Positions 9,435 to 18,760 of a DNA stretch of 64,000 nt are shown here, one piece after another; the first letter of the stretch is position 1; each line of letters begins with the position of its first letter. The DNA is from Verrucomicrobiia bacterium DG1235 (GTDB lineage Bacteria > Verrucomicrobiota > Verrucomicrobiia > Opitutales > Opitutaceae): assembly GCA_000155695.1 (NCBI GenBank), contig DS990592.1:749919-813918 (forward strand), in the 5' to 3' direction. Under the pieces are notes generated by a model. That model had not been told where the DNA came from. It made no database searches and saw only the letters and a list, made by a program, of their open reading frames with translations. The position numbers and the translations under genes are program-made.

Positions 9435-10478
9435 ATGAATACAGCACCCCGTTTCTCTTTTATCCGTTGGCGCCTGTCCTGGCTGCTGTTGGGCCTTGCT
9501 CTTACGTGTTTAGCCACGGCGGGTATTCGTACTATCGAAACAAGCATGAGCGCTTTGGCGAACGCGTTTTTGGACTCCCTCGACGAGGGACAACTTGCAA
9601 AGGTTCAGCGTGAATTTGATTCGGAACGAAAGGACTGGCACTTCGTTCCGAAGAATCGGGACGGTTTGTCTCTGAAAGAAATGAGCGAGGAGCAAGTTGA
9701 CCTGGCCTACGGCTTAATGTCTCAGGGATTGAGCGAACAAGGGCTGGAGCTTGTCTCGGACATACGGAGTCTCGAATTGGTGCTTCAGGTGATGGAGGGT
9801 CCGGGGCGGGCTTTTCCACGAGATCCAGATCTGTATCATGTTTGGATTTTCGGCGAGCCCGGCGACGAAGAGTGGGCGTGGAGATTCGAGGGGCATCATG
9901 TTTCCTTGAATGCGACGATTGTGGCTGGAGAAGGCGTATCGATGACGCCGACGTTTCTTGGAACAAATCCAGCTAAAGTGCCTATTGTCGAACGGAAGGG
10001 ACATCGAGCTCTGGCGCAGGAAGAGGATCTCGCGTTCGCGTTTCTGGAGTCTTTGAGCGAAACTCAATTGTCGAAGGCGGTATTCAGAACCAAGGCGCCG
10101 AATGACATTTTTTCATTTGTGGATCGGGAGACGAAGCCGCTCCCGATCGAAGGGCTCGGGTTTGGCGATTTGAATGCGGAGCAACAGGACTCGTTGAAGA
10201 GTATTGTTGATCTTTTTCTGAAGAGAAACCGTTCTGAAATCCGATCGGCGGCTTTGGCGAAAATCGGTGCGGACGGCTGGGGCGAAGTGAGCTTTGGCTG
10301 GGCTGGCTCGCTTAAGCGAGGTGAGGGCAACTATTACTTCATCCAGGGTTCGAGCTTTCTAATTGAGTATGACAATACTCAAAACAACAACAATCACATC
10401 CACTGCGTGTGGCGAGAGTTCGAAGGGGATTTTGGCGAAGATCTTATTCGCCAACATCGACACGCCCACGTTCACTAG
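9435..10478 (+). CDS. Exported DUF3500-family protein
   Basis: The 347-residue protein has a long hydrophobic N-terminal segment (WLLLGLALTCLATAGI), read as a signal peptide or membrane anchor. The GHHVSLNATIV and TPTFLGTNPAKV strings, followed by a second half ending in NHIHCVWREFEGDFGEDLIRQHRHAHVH, match the DUF3500 family as I know it. The function is not established. The C terminus is rich in histidine, which with the GHH motif could bind a metal; this is inference. The ATG at 9435 gives the signal segment directly. Confidence 0.75.
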   Translation: MNTAPRFSFIRWRLSWLLLGLALTCLATAGIRTIETSMSALANAFLDSLDEGQLAKVQREFDSERKDWHFVPKNRDGLSLKEMSEEQVDLAYGLMSQGLSEQGLELVSDIRSLELVLQVMEGPGRAFPRDPDLYHVWIFGEPGDEEWAWRFEGHHVSLNATIVAGEGVSMTPTFLGTNPAKVPIVERKGHRALAQEEDLAFAFLESLSETQLSKAVFRTKAPNDIFSFVDRETKPLPIEGLGFGDLNAEQQDSLKSIVDLFLKRNRSEIRSAALAKIGADGWGEVSFGWAGSLKRGEGNYYFIQGSSFLIEYDNTQNNNNHIHCVWREFEGDFGEDLIRQHRHAHVH

Positions 10479-10511
10479 CTTGTAATTACTTTAACTAAAC
10501 TGAATGTATCC

Positions 10512-10943
10512 ATGATTAAACGACTCGCGCATGTTTGCTTTTTTACTGATAACGCTCCCGCGTTGCTTTCCTTCTACGAGAAGGCGCTAGGGTTTCCGCT
10601 CGTCTTCGATATGAAGCACGATGACGGGACTCCGTTCGGCTGGTATCTAGATTGCGGGAACGACACCTTTATCGAGGTCTTTGACCAGAGAGGAGCCGTC
10701 AAGCAGTGGGGAGGCGAGGTTGTGGCTCTGAGGGAAGAAGCGGGAAGTCGCTACAAGCACATTTGTTTCGAGGTGGATGACTTGGAGAAGCTTCGAGCAA
10801 GCCTGATTGGTAAAGGGCTGGAAGTGACTGAAATCATCAAGGGAATGGACAATTCCTATCAATGCTGGATCAAGGACGTGGACGGAAATGCGATCGAGCT
10901 GATGCAGTACACTTCGGAAAGCATGCAGTTCTCCAAGCGGTAG
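10512..10943 (+). CDS. VOC-superfamily (glyoxalase/dioxygenase fold) protein
   Basis: The 143-residue protein has two beta-alpha-beta-beta-beta modules. The first begins IKRLAHVCFFTDNAPALLSFYEKALGF; the second has HICFEVDDLEKLRASL and DVDGNAIELMQY. Likely metal ligands are the first-strand His (H7), E in FIEVFD, H in KHICFEV and E in AIELMQY, the usual VOC positions. The reaction is unknown: lyase, dioxygenase and resistance roles all occur in the family. It lies 28 bases before an aldo/keto reductase on the same strand, so the two may be co-transcribed. Confidence 0.85.
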   Translation: MIKRLAHVCFFTDNAPALLSFYEKALGFPLVFDMKHDDGTPFGWYLDCGNDTFIEVFDQRGAVKQWGGEVVALREEAGSRYKHICFEVDDLEKLRASLIGKGLEVTEIIKGMDNSYQCWIKDVDGNAIELMQYTSESMQFSKR

Positions 10944-10971
10944 GTATTGAAAATAAGACTACAGTTGAAAT

Positions 10972-11832
10972 ATGAATGTTAAAGGTACCTTTGCGACAAG
11001 GGAGCTCGGTCTCGCTCAGCGGGTTCGTTTGAACAATGGCGTCGGAATGCCGTGGTTAGGTCTCGGCGTTTTTCGGATGGAGAACGATGCGGAAACGGAA
11101 CGCGTCGCTTTGGAAGCGATTGCCAGTGGTTATCGCTCAATCGATACGGCGGCACTTTACGAGAACGAGAGAGGGGTCGGGGCCGCGGTAAGAAATAGCG
11201 GTGTGGCCCGTGAAGATCTGTTTGTTACTTCGAAGGTTTGGAATCCCGATATTCGAGCGGATCGTGTCGAAGCGGCTTTCGAGGAGAGCATGGAGCGACT
11301 CGGGCTCGACTATGTCGACCTCTACCTTCTGCACTGGCCTATTGAAGGGAAGATCGTGCAGTCGTGGAAGGCTTTGGAGAAGTTTTACCAAGACGGCCGC
11401 ATTCGGGCGATCGGGGTGAGCAATCACCTTGAGCGTCATATCGAGGAGATTCTGACAGCTTGCGAAATCCCACCTGCCGTAAATCAGATTGAATATCATC
11501 CGTATTTGCAGAGTCCCGTGCTAAAGGCGTTTTGCGAAGCCAAAGGAATTCGGCTCGAGGCCTGGAGTCCCTTCATGCACGGTGGGGCTATTTTGACAGA
11601 TCCAATTTTGACTGAAATCGGAGCTATGTACGGCAAGACGGCTGCACAGGTAATTGTTCGATGGATACTGCAGACCGGAGTGGCGACGATTCCCAAGTCG
11701 GTACGCAGCGAGCGCATTGTGGAGAATTCCGACGTGTTTGACTTCGAGCTGAGCGATCAGGACATGTCGAAAATCGCTTTACTTGAACGGAAAGAACGAT
11801 GGGGAGCGGATCCGGATAACTTCGATTTCTAG
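10972..11832 (+). CDS. Aldo/keto reductase (AKR5-like)
   Basis: The 286-residue protein is a TIM-barrel NADPH-dependent reductase. The catalytic tetrad is visible: D58 (SIDTAALY), Y63, K88 (TSKVWNPD) and H121 (LLHWPIEG). IPKSVRSERIVEN near the C terminus is the nucleotide-binding signature. The short form without long loops resembles bacterial 2,5-diketo-gluconate or methylglyoxal reductases. The substrate is not determined. It follows the VOC gene by 28 bases and ends before a bidirectional terminator. Confidence 0.93.
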   Translation: MNVKGTFATRELGLAQRVRLNNGVGMPWLGLGVFRMENDAETERVALEAIASGYRSIDTAALYENERGVGAAVRNSGVAREDLFVTSKVWNPDIRADRVEAAFEESMERLGLDYVDLYLLHWPIEGKIVQSWKALEKFYQDGRIRAIGVSNHLERHIEEILTACEIPPAVNQIEYHPYLQSPVLKAFCEAKGIRLEAWSPFMHGGAILTDPILTEIGAMYGKTAAQVIVRWILQTGVATIPKSVRSERIVENSDVFDFELSDQDMSKIALLERKERWGADPDNFDF

Positions 11833-11853
11833 CCCGTCTAGTGTTTTAGAAAG

Positions 11854-11888
11854 AAAAGAGCCGCATCCTTATCAGATGCGGCTCTTTT
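11854..11888. terminator. Bidirectional rho-independent terminator
   Basis: A perfect 14-bp inverted repeat (AAAAGAGCCGCATC at 11854-11867 and its complement at 11875-11888) with a 7-nt loop sits between the convergent aldo/keto reductase and redoxin genes. The A run on one arm and T run on the other make it usable from both strands. Confidence 0.92.
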
Positions 11889-11913
11889 GCTTAAAGGTGT
11901 TCTCGAGCTCCGA

Positions 11914-13047
11914 TTACCAAGGGTTGCGGGCGTTTAGCTCGTTGACGATCTTAAGCTTCAGCGCTGCCGGATCGATAGTGCCTATTTCAGAGTAGACGAT
12001 TTCGCCTTCTGGGTTGATGAGCACGGTGTAGGGGGCGACACCTTGCCAATCTGGGTCGAAGGCGTTGATGAGCGGGTCGCGTTTGGCGGATGCGAAAATG
12101 TAGTTTTGGCTGGAGGCCTGCTTTTTCTTAAGGAACGCGAGCACTCGTTTTTCCTCATCGGGGCGGTTGAGAGAGACGGAGATGAATTCGAATTCGCGGT
12201 GGCGATACATGCGGTTGATTTTCACGAACTCGTCGAATTCGGCGACACAGGGGGCGCACCAAGTGGCCCAGAAGTTAACGAGGCGCAGTTTTGCTGGCTC
12301 TTCCTCGGTGCCTTTGTTGGCGCGGAGAGCCTTGAGCACAGCTTCGTCGGCCGGTTCGATGGATACGGGCTCGGCGGCGAGTTTCTTCATGTAGTCGTCA
12401 ACGAGGTGCGACTTGCCGGCCCATTTGACCGAACAGCCTACAATTTTCGTCTGAGCGACTTCTGGCTGCTTTCCTTCGAGTAGAGCGTCGATGGCATCCC
12501 GAAGATAGTGTGTAGTGACATGCTGGGGACGTTCGGAGTCGTCGATGGCTCCCACGTAGCGAAGTTTGCGATCGGCGTCGAACAGGAAGGCATGAGGCGT
12601 GACGAGAGGACCGTATTGCTTGGAGACTTCTTCATTTTCGCCATCGTAGAGGTAGGGGAAATTGAAGCCGCGCTCGACGGCGTGCTCCTTCATTTCCTCG
12701 AATGAGTCGGCACGTACCGCCCAGCCTAATTCGTCGAGGCGCACGGAAGCGGGGTCGTTTGGGCTAATGGCGACGGTTGCTACGCCTTTGCCTTCGTAGT
12801 CGGTGACGAGCTGCTTGATGCGTTCCTCGTAGTACTGGGCGGTTGGGCAGTGATTGCAGGTGAACATCACCAGCAAGAGTTCCGAATCCGAAAAGTCGGA
12901 TAGCGACCAATCTCTTCCGTCCACGCCAGGCAGCGTGAAATCAGGAGCTTGGGACCCGAGCGCGAGTGGTTGCGGGTATTCGTCCGCGGCGTTCAGGGAA
13001 GTTGTGATTAGGGTAGCGGCAACAAGAAGGAGCTTCGTTAGCTTCAT
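11914..13047 (-). CDS. Exported two-module protein: redoxin domain plus TlpA-like thioredoxin domain
   Basis: The 377-residue protein starts with a signal peptide (MKLTKLLLVAATLITTSLNAAD). Residues about 30-190 form an AhpC/TSA-like redoxin domain (GSQAPDFTLPGVDG) whose active site is CNHC (C64, C67). Residues about 235-377 form a second thioredoxin fold with WCAPC (C264, C267) and a cis-proline region VAPYTVL. Carrying two CxxC sites in one exported chain suggests it reduces or shuffles disulfides, or passes electrons, in the periplasm. No cytochrome-biogenesis genes are adjacent, so the client is unknown. The ATG at 13047 is natural for the signal peptide. Confidence 0.85.
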   Translation of the reverse strand: MKLTKLLLVAATLITTSLNAADEYPQPLALGSQAPDFTLPGVDGRDWSLSDFSDSELLLVMFTCNHCPTAQYYEERIKQLVTDYEGKGVATVAISPNDPASVRLDELGWAVRADSFEEMKEHAVERGFNFPYLYDGENEEVSKQYGPLVTPHAFLFDADRKLRYVGAIDDSERPQHVTTHYLRDAIDALLEGKQPEVAQTKIVGCSVKWAGKSHLVDDYMKKLAAEPVSIEPADEAVLKALRANKGTEEEPAKLRLVNFWATWCAPCVAEFDEFVKINRMYRHREFEFISVSLNRPDEEKRVLAFLKKKQASSQNYIFASAKRDPLINAFDPDWQGVAPYTVLINPEGEIVYSEIGTIDPAALKLKIVNELNARNPW

Positions 13048-13221
13048 AGCGTTAGGGTTATGGGGTAAGGATTTACGACGGCAAGATGCAAGAATCGCAG
13101 GAGAGGGTTGTTGCTTGCTCGCTCATAAGAATCGTTTGAATAGCATTGGACAGAGTGGGCTTTGTTTGAAGGAATCGAGATCCAGCTTATATTGCCTTTT
13201 CAACCAACAAACGAATCTGAC

Positions 13222-14472
13222 ATGAAAACAATCAACACTATTGGAGCAATCGCGAGCTTCACGTTTACGGCCATTTTAGGCCATGCCCAAAAGAGTGACG
13301 CAGGAATCACTCTTCCGCAAGGATTTGAAATCAGCGTATTCGCCGACGGGCTTGACGGGATTCGCGGTCTGGCCGTTTCCCCGGATGGCACTGTCTACGG
13401 TCGAGTACGCGGTCGAGGAGTTGTGGCGATGCGAGATTCCGACGGAGACGGATCGGCGGAAGTCGTTAACACTGTGCCCGGTTCCACCGGCGAGGGAAGT
13501 GGTATCGGCTATCACGATGGGTATCTCTACTACACGACAAACAGCGCATTGCTCCGTTATGCTCTGACGGACGGAAATCTGCTCCCGCAGGGTTCGCCCG
13601 AAACGGTTGTCTCTAAACTTGCGAGTCGTGGCCAACATGACGCGAAAATGTTTACCTTCGACGAGAGCGGAAACATTTACGTAGAGGTAGGCTCGCCTTC
13701 AAATTCCTTGGGCGACCCTGACAGAGCTCCGGGAGCGAAGGGCTTGAGCGATGCGGAAGTAGAGAAGTTCTTGGCTCAATACGGAGGAATCTGGAGATTT
13801 GACGCAAACAGGCTCGGGCAGACGCAGGAGGATGGGCATCGGTATTCTACTGGGCACCGTCATATTCTGAGCTTGGCCTGGGCGCCAGAAGCCGACGCGA
13901 TCTTCGCGGTTCAGAATGGGCGGGACGTGATCGATGTTGTGAGTCCGATTTTCAGCGTGGAGTACAATGCCGAGCGGGTAGCGGAGGAGATGCACGTCAT
14001 TCGCGACGGAGCCAATCTCGGCTGGCCGTACACCTACTATGATCCGATTGACAAGGTTCGACTCTTTTCGCCTGAGTACGGCGGCGATGGCGCAAAGCAG
14101 CCTGCAGAGGGCCGCTTCAAGGATCCGGACCTAGCGTTTCCGGCGCATTGGGCTCCGATGCAGATGGCTTACTACGATGCCGAGCAGTTTCCCGAGCATT
14201 ACCGCAAGGGCGCCTTCGTCGCTTTTCATGGTTCATGGAACCGTTCGCCCGAGCAAAAGGGCTATAACGTGTGCTTCATCCCTGTAAGTGAAAACGGACT
14301 ACCGACGGGCGAATACGAGATATTTGCTGACGGATTTATCGGCAAGGACAGTATCGTAAGTCCCGGCGAGGCGAATTTTCGTCCGATGGGCTTAGCGGTC
14401 GGTCCGGACGGGTCGCTTTACATAGGAGCTGACCATGGCGGTCGGGTTTGGAAGGTGAGCTACGCTCGCTAG
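13222..14472 (+). CDS. Secreted beta-propeller sugar dehydrogenase-like protein (sorbosone/glucose dehydrogenase family)
   Basis: The 416-residue protein has a signal peptide (to about GHAQ, residue 23) and then a six-bladed propeller pattern. It shows LPQGFEISVFADGLDGIRGLAVSPDGTVY, a GIGYHDGYLYYTTNS blade, a GHRHILSLAWAP blade, GANLGWPYTYYDP and GLAVGPDGSLYIGADHGGRVWKV. Family members use PQQ to oxidise sugars, but I cannot confirm the PQQ-binding residues here, and many Verrucomicrobial relatives are uncharacterised. The ATG at 13222 is chosen because it begins the signal peptide. The next gene, an aldo/keto reductase, starts 15 bases downstream. Confidence 0.78.
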   Translation: MKTINTIGAIASFTFTAILGHAQKSDAGITLPQGFEISVFADGLDGIRGLAVSPDGTVYGRVRGRGVVAMRDSDGDGSAEVVNTVPGSTGEGSGIGYHDGYLYYTTNSALLRYALTDGNLLPQGSPETVVSKLASRGQHDAKMFTFDESGNIYVEVGSPSNSLGDPDRAPGAKGLSDAEVEKFLAQYGGIWRFDANRLGQTQEDGHRYSTGHRHILSLAWAPEADAIFAVQNGRDVIDVVSPIFSVEYNAERVAEEMHVIRDGANLGWPYTYYDPIDKVRLFSPEYGGDGAKQPAEGRFKDPDLAFPAHWAPMQMAYYDAEQFPEHYRKGAFVAFHGSWNRSPEQKGYNVCFIPVSENGLPTGEYEIFADGFIGKDSIVSPGEANFRPMGLAVGPDGSLYIGADHGGRVWKVSYAR

Positions 14473-14487
14473 AAGCCAGTAAATTTT

Positions 14488-15471
14488 ATGGATAAACTAT
14501 CGATTTCAGGAGTTAGCCCGAGTTTCAACCGCTTGGGAATGGGATGCTGGGCTATTGGCGGCCCTATGTACTTTGGCGCCGACGCGGTCGGTTGGGGCCC
14601 GACGGATGACGACGAGTCAATCAGAGCGCTTCACGCGGCTTTCGAAGATGGCATCCAGTTTTTCGATACAGCTGACATGTATGGCGGCGGACACAGTGAG
14701 AAGCTTGTTGGCGAAGCTTTTGCTGACAGGCGTGACGAGGTGGTGATCGCTACGAAGTTTGGCAACCGTTTCGAATCGGAAACGCGAAAGATGCTTCCCG
14801 AGCCAGGCGTATCGCCGGATTACATACGAAGCGCGTGCGAGGCGTCGCTGAAGCGTCTGGGCACGGATCACATCGATCTCTACCAATTTCACGTCAACGA
14901 TCATCCGGCTGACCAGATCGACGACATTATTGAAACTTTGGACGGGCTGGTGGAAGCCGGAAAAATCAAGGCTTACGGTTGGAGCACGGATTTTCCGGAT
15001 CGAGCGACGGCATTTCTGAAGGCGCGTTCCTGCGCTAGTTTTCAATACCAGTTCAATGTCTTCGACCCGAATCCAGCGATGGTCGAAATATGCGAGAAAA
15101 ACGGGATGATCGGCATCAACCGTGGACCGCTTGCCATGGGCTTGCTAACTGGCAAGTACAAGCCAAACACGGCGCTTCACAAGGACGACGTTCGCGGGCA
15201 AAACGCTCCGACCTGGCTACAGTACTTCCGGGATGGCGCGCCGAATTCCGAGTTTCTGAAACGCCTCGAATCGATTCGCGAAATCCTTACAAGCGGCGGT
15301 CGCACTTTGACTCAAGGAGCGTTGGCTTGGAACTGGGGCAAGAGTTGCGTGAATCTGCCAATTCCCGGTGTTCGCACAGTCGCTCAGGCCAAGGAGAACG
15401 CGGGAGCGCTTTCCTTTGGACCGCTCAGCGCGGATCAGGTCGCGGAAGTGGATCGCTTGCTGGATCGATAG
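14488..15471 (+). CDS. Aldo/keto reductase (oxidoreductase of the YghZ/Tas-like group)
   Basis: The 327-residue TIM-barrel reductase has tetrad residues D60 (FFDTADMYG), Y65, K90 (IATKFG) and H135 (YQFHVND). GGRTLTQGALAWNW and NLPIPGVRTVAQAKENAGAL near the end are the typical NADPH-binding helices. It belongs to a different AKR branch from the enzyme at 10972. It follows the sugar-dehydrogenase-like gene by 15 bases, so the two are probably co-transcribed and may handle the same sugar-derived compound; this is inference. Confidence 0.92.
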   Translation: MDKLSISGVSPSFNRLGMGCWAIGGPMYFGADAVGWGPTDDDESIRALHAAFEDGIQFFDTADMYGGGHSEKLVGEAFADRRDEVVIATKFGNRFESETRKMLPEPGVSPDYIRSACEASLKRLGTDHIDLYQFHVNDHPADQIDDIIETLDGLVEAGKIKAYGWSTDFPDRATAFLKARSCASFQYQFNVFDPNPAMVEICEKNGMIGINRGPLAMGLLTGKYKPNTALHKDDVRGQNAPTWLQYFRDGAPNSEFLKRLESIREILTSGGRTLTQGALAWNWGKSCVNLPIPGVRTVAQAKENAGALSFGPLSADQVAEVDRLLDR

Positions 15472-15560
15472 GGCTAGGTCTTGGCTGCATGGGGCAGGTC
15501 GACTTGGGCTTGCCACTGTGTAGCGCTAAAGTCAGAGCTTGTGGTGTAACCCAATCGATT

Positions 15561-16517
15561 ATGGTACCCGCACGCTCTTTTTCTCGTCCGTTCGTTATTC
15601 TATTTGCCGCAGCGGTTCTGCAAGCGTCCGCATTTTCCGGATACAAGACGGAGTATACGGTAGCGGCAGATGGAAGCGGCGACTTTAGTCGCATCCAAGC
15701 TGCGATTGACGACTGCAAGTCGTTTCCGGATTTGCCGATTACGATTCGGGTCAAGGAAGGGCGTTACCGCGAAAAAGTCACGGTGCACGCCTGGAATACG
15801 AATCTGACGATTCTTGGGTTGGGTGAAGTGATCATCGCCTATAATTCTCATTTCAAGGAAGTGAATCGCGGGCGAAACAGCACATTTTTCACGGGTACTG
15901 TCGAGGTGTTGGCGAACGATTTTTCCGCTCGCAATTTGACGATTGAAAATACGGCGGGACCTGTCGGTCAGGCTATCGCTTTGAGGGTGGAAGGGGATCG
16001 CTGCTCATTTTTCGATTGTCGACTGATCGGAAACCAGGACACGCTCTACCTCGCGGGCGAGGGGCACCGACAGTACTTCGAGAACTGCTACATCGAGGGC
16101 ACGACCGACTACATTTTCGGGGGAGCGACAGCGTTTTTCCAGAACTGCATCTTAATGAGCAAGGCAGATTCCTACATTAGCGCCGCCTCGACTCCAAAGA
16201 GTAGTTCTTTCGGTTTCGTATTCAATAAGTGTCGACTAGATGCAGCCAAGGGAATCACTGAAGTTTATCTCGGGCGACCTTGGCGGAAGCACGCGAAGAC
16301 CGTGTATCTTGGTTGCGACTACGGAGACTTTATCGCGCAGGCAGGCTGGGACGATTGGGGCCTCGAGGATCCGGGAGCTTCTGTCTTTTACGCGGAATAC
16401 ATCCCGAAGGGATCTAAGAAGACGGGTAAGCGACGTATCGCCTGGAGCTGTCAGCTTTCGAAATCCGACTTGAGCGACTATTCCAGGGAGAAGGTGCTGA
16501 GAGGCTGGACTCCCTAG
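15561..16517 (+). CDS. Secreted pectinesterase (carbohydrate esterase family 8)
   Basis: The 318-residue protein has a signal peptide (MVPARSFSRPFVILFAAAVLQASA) and all family signatures: VAADGSGDFSRIQAAID at the start of the helix, QAIAL with Q137, GNQDTLY with D160, DYIFGG with D183 and LGRPWR with R239/W241. D160 and D183 should be the acid/base and nucleophile that remove methyl esters from pectin. The ATG at 15561 is chosen because it gives the signal peptide; the frame is open far upstream but overlaps the reductase gene. It ends 4 bp into the convergent xylanase gene. Confidence 0.93.
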   Translation: MVPARSFSRPFVILFAAAVLQASAFSGYKTEYTVAADGSGDFSRIQAAIDDCKSFPDLPITIRVKEGRYREKVTVHAWNTNLTILGLGEVIIAYNSHFKEVNRGRNSTFFTGTVEVLANDFSARNLTIENTAGPVGQAIALRVEGDRCSFFDCRLIGNQDTLYLAGEGHRQYFENCYIEGTTDYIFGGATAFFQNCILMSKADSYISAASTPKSSSFGFVFNKCRLDAAKGITEVYLGRPWRKHAKTVYLGCDYGDFIAQAGWDDWGLEDPGASVFYAEYIPKGSKKTGKRRIAWSCQLSKSDLSDYSREKVLRGWTP

Positions 16518-17647
16518 TGTTTTTTTGCCGTTTCGACGACTCGGTGAAAGGCGGGCTTGGGCTCGTTTTCGCGATTGAAGAGCAGGGCGAAATTAGTTCT
16601 CCCGCGAACTGGGAAGAAATTTAGCCAGGAATCCTGGTCTGTGACGCCCCAAAAAGTGACGCGCTCAATTGTGTCCGAGTGTTTAAGAAGCGTATCGAAA
16701 ATCTCCGCGTACCGGGTAGCGAAGCGTTCTTCCTCCTCTGGTGGCAGCTTTCCGTCCGGGAAGGGATTGTTCTCTTCTGTTACTTCGATTTTTCGGATAT
16801 CGACGTTCGCTCCGAAAAAGCGGTCTCGCCCGAGCAGATCTATGTCGAGCTCTGTAATATGCACCTTGAGTCCAGTGGAGGCGTAGGCTTCGAAACTAGC
16901 GGCGATATCCTTCGTATCCGGGAAGTCCATACCCCAGTGCCCTTGCATGCCAATACCGTCTATTTTGATTCCTTTGGCTTGAAAGTCTTTCGCCATGGCT
17001 ACGACGGCGTCTCGGCGCCCCTCGTCTGTCATGCTGTAGTCGTTGTACAGGAAGACGCAGTCGGAGGGGAGTTCCTCCATGGCGATCCGGAACGCCTGTT
17101 CGGTAAAGTCGTCCCCGATGATCTGCTGGAATTTCGACTTACGCCAGGAGCCGTCGCTCTCGATTGACTCATTGACCACGTCCCACGTTTTGACGCGATC
17201 AGCATAGCGAGCCGCCATCATGCGAGCTCGCTCGCGCATGCGTTCGAGCAGGGCTTCCCTAGTTAGAGGATTTCCCTCTTCGTCCTCGAAGACCCAATCA
17301 GGAGTTTGACTGTGCCAGAATAGGGTGTGCCCGATCATGTCGAGTCCTTGAGCGGCTCCATAAGCGGCAAACGTGTCAGCTGGCTCTAGTTCGTATTCGT
17401 CCAAACTTGGGTTCATTGGTCCCCACTTCATTGCGTTGGCGGGCGAGACACTGTTGAAATGTGTTTCGATGAGCTCGTAAGCCGGATGGTCCGCATCGCT
17501 TAGCATCCAGCCATTGAGCGTGGCACCGACGAGGAACTTGCCATCGAAGGCATCTTTAAGAGGAGTGACTGAACTGGAATCGTCGGCCAGCATGGCTGTG
17601 GTCGAGACGATCAGCGCAGTGGCGAGAGCTAAGGGGGTTACTGTCAT
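16514..17647 (-). CDS. Endo-1,4-beta-xylanase, glycoside hydrolase family 10
   Basis: The 377-residue secreted enzyme has a signal peptide (MTVTPLALATALIVSTTAMLA) and one GH10 barrel with no carbohydrate-binding module. The acid/base is E160 in TWDVVNE and the nucleophile is E266 in HITELDI. H107/W111 in GHTLFWHSQTPDW and WGVTDQDSW near the end shape the substrate cleft. It cleaves xylan backbones with retention of configuration, supplying xylo-oligosaccharides for the xylose pathway encoded at 24.9-27.8 kb. Its stop overlaps that of the pectinesterase gene by 4 bp. Confidence 0.95.
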   Translation of the reverse strand: MTVTPLALATALIVSTTAMLADDSSSVTPLKDAFDGKFLVGATLNGWMLSDADHPAYELIETHFNSVSPANAMKWGPMNPSLDEYELEPADTFAAYGAAQGLDMIGHTLFWHSQTPDWVFEDEEGNPLTREALLERMRERARMMAARYADRVKTWDVVNESIESDGSWRKSKFQQIIGDDFTEQAFRIAMEELPSDCVFLYNDYSMTDEGRRDAVVAMAKDFQAKGIKIDGIGMQGHWGMDFPDTKDIAASFEAYASTGLKVHITELDIDLLGRDRFFGANVDIRKIEVTEENNPFPDGKLPPEEEERFATRYAEIFDTLLKHSDTIERVTFWGVTDQDSWLNFFPVRGRTNFALLFNRENEPKPAFHRVVETAKKH

Positions 17648-17716
17648 TGTTATGCGATTGTGTGCAGGCTTACGAATCGGTCAACTGGGTGAATTCAATA
17701 TAGGAGTTGATACTAT

Positions 17717-17733
17717 AGAATTGATACAATTCT
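17717..17733. promoter_or_regulatory. Candidate operator dyad in a divergent promoter region
   Basis: AGAATTG-ATA-CAATTCT is a perfect 7-bp inverted repeat with a 3-nt spacer. It lies in the AT-rich 177-bp gap between the divergent xylanase and ABC transporter genes, 70 bp from the former and 92 bp from the latter. It could bind a dimeric regulator of either gene. Confidence 0.3.
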
Positions 17734-17824
17734 TACGGAAAGGGCTTCGGTTGCAGTTTTTTGAAAAAACTGTAACTTGGGTTGAGTTCCACGGGTACTT
17801 CGGCGAGAACCTCCCTAAATCTCT

Positions 17825-18760
17825 ATGCCTGAAACAATTGTAATTGAGACGCGTGGCCTGCTAAAGCGCTACGGCGCTCAAACTGTACTCGACTCAGTGG
17901 ACCTGTCGCTACCGTCTGGGGCGATCGGTTTGCTCGGTCCCAACGGAGCGGGCAAGTCGACCTTCATCAAGTGCTTGCTCCAGCTGGAAGAAAAGAACGG
18001 CGGTACCGCGAGCCTGTTGGGCAAGGACATCGATACGCATGGTCGCGAGACGCGGCGGCGCATTGGCTACGCCCCTGAGCAGGATTGCCACATTCCTGGA
18101 ATGGTCGGTTGCGAGTATGTGACTTATTGCGGGGAGCTAAGCGGAATGCCCTTCGAAGCGGCCCGCCAACGCGCTCACGAAATGCTCGATTTCGTCGGGA
18201 TGGGGCAGGAGCGCTACCGGAAAGTGGATACGTATTCCACGGGTATGAAACAGCGCATAAAGATTGCTCAGGCGCTCGTGCATGATCCGGATCTGGTCTT
18301 CTTGGACGAGCCGACGAACGGGCTTGATCCGAAAGGGCAGGCATTGATTCTCGAGCTGATTGAGCGGATCTGGAAAGAGTCGGGCATCAGCGTCGTGCTG
18401 TCTTCGCACCTGCTGCACGACGTGGACAGGATTTGCGATCGCATCGTTATCATTTCACAGGGCTGTATCGTTGCTCATGACACATTGGCTGCCTTGAAGG
18501 AAAAGAGACGGCCAGAAGCGGAGGTCGTCGTGGCGAACAACAGGGAGTCGCTTATCGCCCTTCTAAGAGACAAGGGCTGGACCTGCTCCGTGCTAAACAA
18601 TGGTAACGTCAAGGTGGTGCACGGTGAGCGTTCGATCAATCCCTTGATTGAAGTCATGAGAGTGGAGGGAATCGCTCCACTCGAGGTGAAGGAAAGTCCG
18701 AACGCCTTAAGCGAGCTCTTTTTGCAGGCGCTTGAATCTGGAAAGGCGGCTCGCGTATGA
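17825..18760 (+). CDS. ABC transporter ATP-binding protein
   Basis: The 311-residue ATPase has Walker A GPNGAGKS (38-45), the signature YSTGMKQRIKIAQAL (STGMK replaces LSGGQ), Walker B LVFLDEP and the switch histidine in VVLSSHLL. The STGMKQR form is typical of ABC-2 exporters. It is the first gene of a four-gene operon, and its TGA overlaps the ATG of the next gene (ATGA at 18757-18760). It should energise export with the permease encoded next. The C-terminal 90 residues form a poorly conserved regulatory tail. Confidence 0.95.
   Translation: MPETIVIETRGLLKRYGAQTVLDSVDLSLPSGAIGLLGPNGAGKSTFIKCLLQLEEKNGGTASLLGKDIDTHGRETRRRIGYAPEQDCHIPGMVGCEYVTYCGELSGMPFEAARQRAHEMLDFVGMGQERYRKVDTYSTGMKQRIKIAQALVHDPDLVFLDEPTNGLDPKGQALILELIERIWKESGISVVLSSHLLHDVDRICDRIVIISQGCIVAHDTLAALKEKRRPEAEVVVANNRESLIALLRDKGWTCSVLNNGNVKVVHGERSINPLIEVMRVEGIAPLEVKESPNALSELFLQALESGKAARV

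Noticed and set aside
15090-16517. Longer pectinesterase frame from 15090
   Set aside because: The extra 157 residues overlap the aldo/keto reductase and would hide the signal peptide that starts at 15561.
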